DNA of 39,357 bases, taken from positions 1 through 39,357 of the forward strand of contig NZ_AJLJ01000072.1 of NCBI RefSeq assembly GCF_000317245.1, written 5' to 3'. The DNA comes from Fischerella muscicola SAG 1427-1 = PCC 73103. Its GTDB lineage: Bacteria; Cyanobacteriota; Cyanobacteriia; Cyanobacteriales; Nostocaceae. A program made the translations under genes and the position numbers. The notes beneath the pieces are model-generated. The model made no database searches. It saw only the letters and a program-made list of their open reading frames with translations, and was not told the origin of the DNA. Positions 33,295 through 39,357 of this stretch are shown in pieces (position 1 is the first letter of the stretch; each line of letters opens with the position of its first letter).

Positions 33295-33565
33295 AAATTC
33301 ACGTTGATCACAAAAATTGTTTGATCTATAGAGAATATCAACCTATTTATCGTTTTTATGATCATCTTATTTATGAATAAGAACCCATTCATAAATAAGA
33401 TCAACCTATTTATCGTTTTTATGATCATCTTATTTATGAATAAGAACCTATTTACGACAAATGGGAACCTATTTACGACAAATGAGAACCCATTCACGAC
33501 AAATGAGAGCCTATTCATCACAAATGGGAAAGCGATGCTGCAAAGCAGCCGCTACGCGATCGCAA
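33295..33565. repeat. 21-bp-unit composite repeat element, copy 3
   Basis: Head TTCACGTTGATCACAAAAAT resembles the copies at 8779 and 12116. A 63-bp segment (ATCAACCTATTTATCGTTTT..., three 21-bp units) is directly repeated at 33337 and 33400. Then come five 21-bp units of the (A/G)GGAACC(C/T)ATT(C/T)ACGACAAA type, and the tail GAAAGCGATGCTGCAAAGCA...GCGATCGCAA (33528-33565), identical to copy 2. The frames on both strands through it are artefacts. Confidence 0.8.
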
Positions 33566-33629
33566 ATAATAATTAAATTTATAGCGGTTCTCGGTTGAGT
33601 GGATTATTAAAAAGCCACGTAGATCAAGA

Positions 33630-34129
33630 GTTTTCGTCCCCGTGAGGGGTGAAGGTAGTCTACGACCCTGCTTTTTTGTGGGATAAGTTTAGAGGTTATA
33701 AGGTTTCCGTCCCCGTTAGGGGTGAAGGTAGTCTACGACTTCTGACAAGCCAGCACAGGATGTTTGTGTCCCTGGTTCAAAAGTTTCCGTCCCCGTTAGG
33801 GGTGAAGGTAGTCTACGACGCAACAACGAAGAAGATTATGAAGATGAAGAGCGCAAACAGTTTCCGTCCCCGTTAGGGGTGAAGGTAATCTACGACCTCT
33901 GCAACTTGGGTACAGGGTCGAGGTTTACTCAGCCTTGATGTTTCCGTCCCCGTGAGGGGTGAAGGTAGTCTACGACTGAAAATGTTTTTTGCTTACTGGC
34001 CGCCGCCTTCGGCGTTTCCGTCCCCGTGAGGGGTGAAGGTAGTCTACGACAACGGTTCCAATGGTGTTAACGGCAACAACGGTTCCAATGGTGTTTCCGT
34101 CCCCGTTAGGGGTGAAGGTAGTCTACGAC
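33630..34129 (-). CRISPR. CRISPR array: seven 37-base repeats, six spacers
   Basis: Repeats on the plus strand start GTTTCCGTCCCCGTTAGGGG and end TGAAGGTAGTCTACGAC, at 33630, 33703, 33783, 33860, 33940, 34014 and 34093 (37 bases each). Spacers are 36, 43, 40, 43, 37 and 42 bases. The repeat has a CCCC-GTTA/GTGA-GGGG hairpin. Read on the minus strand it ends in ACGGAAAC, like the GAAAC 5' handles of type I/III crRNA, and cas2 and cas1 are on the same strand upstream, so transcription is right to left. The most diverged repeat is at 33630 (starting GTTTTC), i.e. the leader-distal end; the repeat at 33860 has one change (GTAATC). Confidence 0.97.
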
Positions 34130-34461
34130 CCTACCCTATGGAAACACTTACCATATTTAGTTTTCAAGGTGCAGTTGCGCCAGTGTACGGAAGCGATGAT
34201 GTAACCTAGTTGTACAGTACACATTTCCGAAAACGTTTAACGCCAAAAATTACTTTCAGCTTTTATATTACAGCAAAACAGCCACGACTCAAACAAAAAA
34301 ATCCAACTTTTCTTTTATTTACTTTGCTTGACTCATCCATAATTCTGAATCCTCACTGCGTCATTTTAACGCTTCAATTTACAATTGGTTACATTCATGA
34401 AAAAGTAGATATGCAGGCAGTTTCAGCCTTCATACCCCTGTTGATTTCCAAACTGGGATTG
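34130..34461 (-). promoter_or_regulatory. Probable CRISPR leader
   Basis: A 332-base AT-rich stretch between cas2 and the leader-proximal repeat at 34093. It has no gene that I accept (a plus-strand frame of 87 codons is low-complexity). Its location and the repeat orientation make it the leader, with the array promoter and integration site next to 34129. Confidence 0.55.
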
Positions 34462-34746
34462 TTACAAAATTAAATAATCTGGCACTTCGTATGGTGCAGC
34501 GCTACCATATACCCGCACCTGCTGTTTCGCCGTCGCATCAAGGGGATAAACCCGCAGATTATCTTCACTGAGTTTGAGTAAAGGTAGCCAGCGCGTTACT
34601 AAAAGATGGCTCAAAATATTCGTATCCAACGGACATTCAAACACCGAATATTGAACACGCTGACAATTTTGTTCCAAGAGTTTTGCTAACTTATGACGAC
34701 GTTTGTCATCAGCGATGTCGTAGCAAACCAACCAAAGTTTTGTCAT
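34462..34746 (-). CDS. cas2: CRISPR-associated endoribonuclease Cas2
   Basis: 94 residues. KLWLVCYDIADDKRRHKLAK with Asp9 in YDI and the R-V-Q-Y-S-V-F-E-C strand (VQYSVFECPL) is the complete Cas2 ferredoxin-fold signature, followed by LRVYPLD. With Cas1 it forms the spacer integrase complex. The ATG overlaps by four bases (ATGA) the stop codon of the old, now out-of-frame cas1 tail (TGA 34743-34745), which shows the ancestral operon. The gene itself looks intact. Confidence 0.95.
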   Translation of the reverse strand: MTKLWLVCYDIADDKRRHKLAKLLEQNCQRVQYSVFECPLDTNILSHLLVTRWLPLLKLSEDNLRVYPLDATAKQQVRVYGSAAPYEVPDYLIL

Positions 34747-34832
34747 TTGATCACAAACGCCTCATACTCTAAACTTAATTGCAGCAAACACCGTCCCAAA
34801 CTCCGAGCTTGTTCTAAAATAATTTGACTCAT
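34743..34832 (-). pseudogene. Detached C-terminal remnant of cas1
   Basis: A 29-codon frame (MSQIILEQARSLGRCLLQLS then LEYEAFVIK) starting three bases after the cas1 stop, in a different frame, and ending in the ATGA overlap with cas2. E-Q-A-R-x-L-G-R-C and the final E-Y-x-x-F are what the last helix of Cas1 proteins looks like. Confidence 0.7.
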
Positions 34833-34834
34833 AC

Positions 34835-35650
34835 TCAGGTGGATGTATGAAAATCCTCTGGGGTTAAAATATCAGATTGGATAATTGAAATTACCGCTTG
34901 ATCTACGATAACGGGTCTAAATTCCTCCATCGCATCCAAGACTAAATTAGGACGATAGGGTTCTGTCGCATGGAAAAAACCCAAATATGGATCGAGTCCA
35001 ACCTGTACGCAAGCAGAAAACACCCGTGCTAACAATACTCCATATCCCCAACTCAGCAGTGCATTAATCGGGTCAAGTGGCGGACGGCGATTACGTCCGG
35101 TAAAATTCCATTGAGGAGGAAACCAATATCGCAATGCTTGGTAGTAGGTACGAGCGCAAATTCCTTCCACACCCATCAATTCGCTGCGATTTAATAGAGT
35201 AGAGGTGGTATGTAAATTGTAAGAATAGGTGTTAATTAAATTGATCGCCTCTGCTAATTCGGCTATCTGTCCTTGGGAAGCACGGTTGCGACGTTGTAAT
35301 AATACCCGTTGATTACGAATTTTCCCCATAACTAATTTTTGCGCCAATGCCATACCAAAAGCACTTTCTAAAATGCGATATTGAGAAATGCGAATGGCAG
35401 GATTTGTCGCATAATTACCTTGTAACCGTCCGCGAAAATTACCATCTTGGCGGATAAAAATAGTTTCAATACCTTTGTCGAGCAATTTAGAAATTACCAC
35501 ATCGGTAAACTGAACCCCAGGTGAAACAACTAATAAGTCTAATTCAGCCAAACGACAGTTTTTTGATTCTTCTTTTCTGATAATTATCAGCGACTCGTTG
35601 CGATAGCGAACCATAGTTCCTGGTTCGGTTAAATATAGTGTTGTTGTCAT
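34835..35650 (-). CDS. cas1: CRISPR-associated integrase Cas1, truncated C terminus
   Basis: 271 residues from ATG 35650 (MTTTLYLTEPGTMVRYRNES); the frame extends 13 codons upstream without need. The active-site residues are present: Glu in LMGVEGICARTYY, His in LGFFHATEPYRPNLV and the acidic D-A-M-E-E-F-R-P. Cas1 proteins of this type usually run some 45-60 residues beyond the ILTPEDF motif; here the frame ends four residues later (HTST, then TGA). The missing end reappears out of frame at 34743-34832. Either a small deletion, a frameshift or, less likely, -1 frameshifting accounts for this. The loss probably weakens integration, since the C-terminal helices support the catalytic lobe. Confidence 0.88.
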   Translation of the reverse strand: MTTTLYLTEPGTMVRYRNESLIIIRKEESKNCRLAELDLLVVSPGVQFTDVVISKLLDKGIETIFIRQDGNFRGRLQGNYATNPAIRISQYRILESAFGMALAQKLVMGKIRNQRVLLQRRNRASQGQIAELAEAINLINTYSYNLHTTSTLLNRSELMGVEGICARTYYQALRYWFPPQWNFTGRNRRPPLDPINALLSWGYGVLLARVFSACVQVGLDPYLGFFHATEPYRPNLVLDAMEEFRPVIVDQAVISIIQSDILTPEDFHTST

Positions 35651-35918
35651 GGATAATCGGCGATAAAGTTTTACTCGCCAATTATGCACTGGGGTAGGAA
35701 ACCGCTATTTCCCTAACTCACGCGACGTATCCAGTATATGCGGTGATAAAAAATATAAAATGTGCGATCGCGTCTTGGAATAGACTTAAAGTCACTAACC
35801 CAGCGCTAAAGCCACGGGGTTGCAAAAGGAGAATTTACCGCTCTCCAAATCAAGTTAAACAAGTGTCAAGCTATACTACGAACTGCAAATAGTTTTATCA
35901 AAAGTACTATACTTTATC

Positions 35919-35951
35919 CCCAATCCCCAATCCCCAATCCCCGATCCCCGA
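35919..35951. repeat. CCCCAAT heptanucleotide tandem repeat
   Basis: About five copies of (C)CCCAAT/CCCGAT end one or two bases before the ATG at 35953. They replace any Shine-Dalgarno sequence. The same heptamers occur inside recJ (21593-21620). The rest of 35690-35918 has no gene. Confidence 0.88.
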
Positions 35952-35952
35952 T

Positions 35953-37155
35953 ATGTCTTCTAAGCGAATCTTATTTATCAGTAATGGCCATGGAGAGGAC
36001 AACCACACCTCTCATGTGATTCAAACCCTGCGTCAATTGTCTCCTTCGATTGAAATGGCAGCAATGCCGATTGTGGGGGAAGGAAAAGCTTACCGCAATT
36101 TGGACATCCCCATTATTGGCCCGACGCAAAAAATGCCCTCTGGGGGATTCTTCTATATGAGGCGTCTGTATTTGCTCAAAGATTTTCAATCGGGATTAAT
36201 TGGGTTAACGTGGCGACAGCTACAAGCAGTGTTACAGTATGCTCCCGACTGCGATTTGATCATGGCTACTGGGGATTTTATCTCCCAGACATTTGCTTAT
36301 TTAACGAAGCGTCCCTTTGTCTCTTTTATTTCTTGTCTTTCGGCGCTTTACGAAGGGAAATTGCATATAAATCCGCTTTTGTGGCACGATCTTAATTCTT
36401 CTCGATGCTTGACAGTTTTCACTAGAGATGCATACACATCTGGTGATCTGCAACGGCAAGGTATAACTAAAGCTCAGTTTGGTGGTATCCCTGCTTTAGA
36501 TTGGCTGGTTCCCACTGGTAAAAACTTGGATCTGAAACCAAATGTGCCGGCGATCGCTCTATTACCAGGATCTCGAATGCCTGAAGCTGCACGAAACTTC
36601 CGTTTGCAGTTGCAATTGGTGCTAGAAATTGCCAAAGTAGCGTCTGGACAAGCAGTACAGTTTTATGCCGCCTTAGTCCCAGATTTGATGCAGGAACTAG
36701 ATGACATTGCCAAAAGTCAAGGTTGGCAGCACGAGCAAGGCATACTTACTTATGCTTCTGCTGGAAGTTCTCCTGTGGAAGTTAGATGTTACTCAGATGC
36801 CTTCAGTGACATTGTATGTTACTCTACCCTCGTGATTGGTATGGCAGGATTGGCAGTGGATTTAGCAGTTGCGATCGGCAAACCTGTGATCCAAATTCCC
36901 GGAGAAGGGCCGCAGTTTACCTATCAATTTGCAGAAGCACAAACGCGACTGCTAGGTATTAACGCCCAAACCATCGGCACCAAACCCGCAACCCCTGAGA
37001 TTCTCCAGCAAGCAGCTCGACGATCAATCGAGACTTTGCAAGATGCGGAATACCTCGCCAAGTGCAAAGAAAACGGCACTCAGCGATTTGGTCCACCTGG
37101 TGCATCTGATAGAATTGCCCGCTTTCTGCTAGCCAATCTAGGGGAAAATAAGTAA
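35953..37155 (+). CDS. Lipid-A-disaccharide-synthase-related protein
   Basis: 400 residues. RILFISNGHGEDNHTSHVIQ at the start, LIMATGDFISQTFAYLTKRP, and PAIALLPGSRMPEAARNF with the later GMAGLAVDLAVAIGKPVIQI and GPQFTYQFAEAQ show a GT-B fold of the LpxB-like TIGR03492 group. These are found in cyanobacteria next to true LpxB and have no proven substrate; a nucleotide-sugar transferase acting on a lipid is likely. The ATG follows directly on the CCCCAAT tandem repeat, so no ribosome site exists; the start is chosen by conservation. It neighbours the defective CRISPR locus and an ABC exporter. Confidence 0.87.
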   Translation: MSSKRILFISNGHGEDNHTSHVIQTLRQLSPSIEMAAMPIVGEGKAYRNLDIPIIGPTQKMPSGGFFYMRRLYLLKDFQSGLIGLTWRQLQAVLQYAPDCDLIMATGDFISQTFAYLTKRPFVSFISCLSALYEGKLHINPLLWHDLNSSRCLTVFTRDAYTSGDLQRQGITKAQFGGIPALDWLVPTGKNLDLKPNVPAIALLPGSRMPEAARNFRLQLQLVLEIAKVASGQAVQFYAALVPDLMQELDDIAKSQGWQHEQGILTYASAGSSPVEVRCYSDAFSDIVCYSTLVIGMAGLAVDLAVAIGKPVIQIPGEGPQFTYQFAEAQTRLLGINAQTIGTKPATPEILQQAARRSIETLQDAEYLAKCKENGTQRFGPPGASDRIARFLLANLGENK

Positions 37156-37205
37156 ACATTGCTGCTAAAATTGGCAATTCTCAATCAACCCAGGGATTGT
37201 TAAGG

Positions 37206-37277
37206 TACGTTATGGAACGTCCTAACGCATCGACAACCGTCTGATGGTGCGTTGCGCTACGCGACAACACACCCTAC
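37206..37277. repeat. Degenerate GTAGGGTGTGTT-family repeat
   Basis: It has CCTAACGCAT...ATGGTGCGTTGCG and ends in AACACACCCTAC, as in the element at 10110-10224. The left end is lost. Confidence 0.6.
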
Positions 37278-37310
37278 AAAACTACAAAACTTTCCCAATC
37301 CCCGTTCCCC

Positions 37311-37539
37311 CTTATCCCCAGCTACGGTGTACACACAAGTCAAAAATTTTCATGTTGAAACTGTATCCCGCCTAGAACTAAAGTTCCAGGCTTATAGCGA
37401 AAGTCCACTCAAGTGGACTGGAACAAACTTTTTTTTGAGTCCTCTTCAGAGGACTTGCGCTATGAGAGGAGGAATTTATTCCGAGGCGGTACAGATGCGC
37501 TCAACCTAGATTTGTGTGTACACCGTAGCTTATCCCCAG
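37311..37539. mobile_element. 207-bp MITE with 11-bp target duplication
   Basis: The terminal inverted repeats CTACGGTGTACACACAA (37322-37338) and TTGTGTGTACACCGTAG (37512-37528) are perfect over 17 bases. The direct repeats CTTATCCCCAG at 37311-37321 and 37529-37539 are an exact target duplication. Inside are two strong palindromes (AGTCCACTCAAGTGGACT at about 37403 and AGTCCTCTTCAGAGGACT at about 37439) within larger inverted blocks. There is no transposase. A duplication of 10-12 bases suggests mobilisation by an IS4-type transposase. The target is the CTTATCCCC...GGGGGCCCCACC repeat also seen in recJ. Confidence 0.88.
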
Positions 37540-37581
37540 AGGGGGCCCCACCTTCCCCGTTCCCTTTTTGTGCAACTACTT

Positions 37582-39318
37582 ATGAAAGTCCGCTCTAGTT
37601 ACTGGCAACTGTTACCTTATCTGTGGCCCGAATGGCCTTTGTTAGTTCGGGGATTAGTTTGTATTTTAGGATTTGTGTTATTTACCCTAGCACTGCCCTA
37701 CCTAGCAGGTCAGGTTGCTTTTTTTGTTGGTCAGGGAAAAGTTAACCAGATTGCTTACTGGCTCGGACTAGCTACTCTAGTATTTTTGGTGCGGGGGCTT
37801 TGCCAATACGGGCAGAATATCTTTATGATCGCTGCTGCTCTCAATATGGTTTTAAACTTGCGTAAGCGAGTTTATGCTCATCTGCACAAACTGGGATTGG
37901 ATTTTTTTGAAACCACACAGACAGGCGACCTTACTTATCGTCTGACTGAAGATATTGACCGAGTCGGCGAGATTGTTGACAAGCTATCTCATCAGTTTCT
38001 TTCCAATTTCTTGCAATTAATAGCGATTCCCGCTTACATGCTCTACTTGAATTGGAGGCTGACTCTCGCAGGTTTGATTTTGGCTCCTTTCGTGGCTTGG
38101 TTAATCGGACTATTTGGTCAACGGTTACTTGTTCTATCTCGTCAAAGTCAAAATCATGTTTCTAATCTGTCTGCACTCCTAACTGAAGTATTTAGCGGTA
38201 TTCGCATTGTGCAGGCTTTTGCAGCCCAAGGTTATGAAATCAAGCGGTTTAACCAAGAAGCAGAACACAATCGTCAGGCTAGGTATCGCGCTCAACAACT
38301 CAAATCGGTTCAGTTTCCGGTAGTAGGTTTTTTGGAAGCAGTTAGTATTATGCTGCTGTTTTTATTGGGAGGATGGCAAATTTCTCAAGGAAACCTAACT
38401 TCTCAAGGCTTTATCAGCTTCTTGACTGCTGTGGCTTTACTCATCCAGCCCATCGACCTGATGATTAGTAATTACAACGAGTACAAACAGACCGAAGCTT
38501 CCGTAGAACGGATCTTTGAACTAATGGCGAGAAAGCCTAGTATCAGTGAACAACCAGATGCAAAGGAACTACCACGAGTTGTGGGTAAGGTAGAGTATCG
38601 TCATGTTAATTTTGCTTACGATCCTGGTCAGCCAGTCCTCAAGGATCTGTGTTTACGTGCTTCTCCTGGGGATGTTATCGCCTTGGTTGGTTCTTCTGGA
38701 GCCGGAAAATCGACGTTAATTAATCTGTTACTTCGCTTTTACGATCCTCAGTCAGGTCAAATTTTGATTGATGGTATTGATCTGCGTGATGTGAGATTGA
38801 ATAGCCTCCGCCGTCAGATTGGCATTGTACCTCAAGAAATTACCTTATTTTCAGGAACGATCGCTCAAAATATTGGTTACGGTCAAGAGGAATTAGATTT
38901 AAAAGCGATTCAGGAAGCTGCAAAGATTGCTAATGCTCACTCTTTTATCACCCAATTTCCTCAAGGCTATCATACCTGGGTGGGCGAACGTGGCGTGAAT
39001 TTATCGGGAGGACAACGCCAAAGATTAGCGATCGCCAGAGCAATAGTTAACAATCCGCGAATTCTCATTCTGGATGAGGCTACCTCTGCTCTAGATTCAG
39101 AATCAGAAGCACTAGTTCAAGAAGCACTGGAGCGAGTGATGCAAAACCGTACTGTGTTTATTATTGCCCATCGCCTCAGCAGTGTTCGTCGCGCAGACTC
39201 AATTCTCGTCCTAGAACAGGGACAAGTGGTTGAATCTGGTACTCACGCCTCCCTATTATCTGAGGAAGGCAGATATGCTCGTTTTTACGCCCAACAATTT
39301 TACTCTGCCCAAGAGTAA
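37582..39318 (+). CDS. MsbA-type ABC exporter (permease-ATPase half-transporter)
   Basis: 578 residues from ATG 37582 (MKVRSSYWQLLPYLWPEWPL). The apparent upstream extension is translated repeat DNA. Six membrane helices occupy residues ~15-300 (ABC transporter type 1 domain); the ATPase follows with Walker A VGSSGAGKST, Q-loop IGIVPQEITLF, signature LSGGQRQRLA, Walker B ILILDEATSALD and the H-loop IIAHRL. It functions as a homodimer or paired half-transporter, exporting a lipid, polysaccharide precursor or peptide. Cyanobacterial relatives include HepA of the heterocyst polysaccharide layer, but I cannot assign it to that. The MITE lies 54 bases upstream of the start and may carry or disturb its promoter. 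Confidence 0.92.
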   Translation: MKVRSSYWQLLPYLWPEWPLLVRGLVCILGFVLFTLALPYLAGQVAFFVGQGKVNQIAYWLGLATLVFLVRGLCQYGQNIFMIAAALNMVLNLRKRVYAHLHKLGLDFFETTQTGDLTYRLTEDIDRVGEIVDKLSHQFLSNFLQLIAIPAYMLYLNWRLTLAGLILAPFVAWLIGLFGQRLLVLSRQSQNHVSNLSALLTEVFSGIRIVQAFAAQGYEIKRFNQEAEHNRQARYRAQQLKSVQFPVVGFLEAVSIMLLFLLGGWQISQGNLTSQGFISFLTAVALLIQPIDLMISNYNEYKQTEASVERIFELMARKPSISEQPDAKELPRVVGKVEYRHVNFAYDPGQPVLKDLCLRASPGDVIALVGSSGAGKSTLINLLLRFYDPQSGQILIDGIDLRDVRLNSLRRQIGIVPQEITLFSGTIAQNIGYGQEELDLKAIQEAAKIANAHSFITQFPQGYHTWVGERGVNLSGGQRQRLAIARAIVNNPRILILDEATSALDSESEALVQEALERVMQNRTVFIIAHRLSSVRRADSILVLEQGQVVESGTHASLLSEEGRYARFYAQQFYSAQE

Positions 39319-39357
39319 GAAGGGGGACACGGGGACTAGGGAAGGGAGACAAGCAGA
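39319..39357. repeat. GA-rich intergenic repeat at window end
   Basis: GAAGGGGGACACGGGGACTA and GGGAAGGGAGACAAG resemble the runs after the BrkB gene (5691-5715) and before recJ's stop (20270-20305). No coding sequence. Confidence 0.6.

Noticed and set aside
33282..33576. Open frames on both strands over the repeat before the CRISPR array
   Set aside because: Same cause: the 21-bp units and their 63-bp duplication keep all these frames open.
33649..33876. 75-codon frame with V-S-V-P-V-R-G-E-G type repeats
   Set aside because: It is a translation of CRISPR repeats.
34210..34473. 87-codon plus-strand frame between the array and cas2
   Set aside because: Low-complexity product in the AT-rich leader region, no ribosome site, runs into the cas2 3' end.
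37516..37581. Upstream extension of the ABC exporter (M-Y-T-V-A-Y-P-Q-R-G)
   Set aside because: It translates the MITE end and the GGGGGCCCC repeat; the conserved start is at 37582.
1..39357. tRNA or rRNA genes
   Set aside because: No cloverleaf with a GGTTCGA-type T-loop or rRNA-like segment was found by eye in the spacers; tRNAscan and Infernal would settle this.

Overview
The window looks like chromosomal DNA of a filamentous, probably nitrogen-fixing cyanobacterium of the Nostocales. The HIP1 octamer GCGATCGC is scattered through most genes. There is a psb30/ycf12 photosystem II gene, a gene for the cyanobacterial Mo-dependent nitrogenase C-terminal domain, a GUN4 domain, a low-temperature-induced protein, and the heptanucleotide and palindromic intergenic repeats typical of Nostoc-like genomes. 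No rRNA or tRNA gene was recognised.

Layout. 1-1712: 3' part of a secreted-type M6-like metalloprotease with WW-containing N-terminal repeats, followed by a ~150-bp inverted-repeat element. 2061-4544: an AT-rich island with a truncated dynamin-like GTPase gene and a type II restriction-modification pair (minus strand). 4773-8496: BrkB/YihY membrane protein, adenylosuccinate lyase (purB) and an alpha/beta hydrolase. 8497-9229: repeat-dense spacer. 9230-13652: sfsA, a TIR-GUN4 fusion, a four-helix-bundle protein flanked by inverted heptamer repeats, and a TPR protein. 14109-18037: a stress block (low-temperature-induced secreted protein, Dps, a glycine-zipper/ChaB protein, the TIGR02587/TIGR02588 membrane pair, CsbD). 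18284-25385: a MITE-like element, aroK, a YkgJ-type cysteine-cluster protein, psb30, recJ carrying an in-frame repeat insertion, a DUF6888 (frameshifted)/DUF6887 pair, sbcD and cysH. 25764-33223: small ORFs, a methyltransferase, the nitrogenase C-terminal-domain protein, a creatininase-like/CFA-synthase-like gene pair, and a GT39-type glycosyltransferase with repeat palindromes in its coding sequence. 33295-35650: a 21-bp-unit repeat element, then a CRISPR array (7 repeats, 6 spacers) with cas2 and a damaged cas1 and no effector genes. 35953-39318: a lipid-A-disaccharide-synthase-related protein, a ~207-bp MITE with an 11-bp target duplication, and an MsbA-type ABC exporter.

How the parts fit. 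Most genes are single housekeeping or stress units; tight operons are few (restriction endonuclease-methyltransferase, TIGR02587-TIGR02588, DUF6888-DUF6887, cas1-cas2, creatininase-CFA synthase). Defence-related functions recur: a restriction-modification pair, a TIR-GUN4 protein with the NADase glutamate, and an effector-less CRISPR adaptation locus. The most striking large-scale feature is the density of small non-autonomous repeats (at least six families). Several of them have entered or edited genes: recJ, the glycosyltransferase interior, and the glycosyltransferase stop codon.
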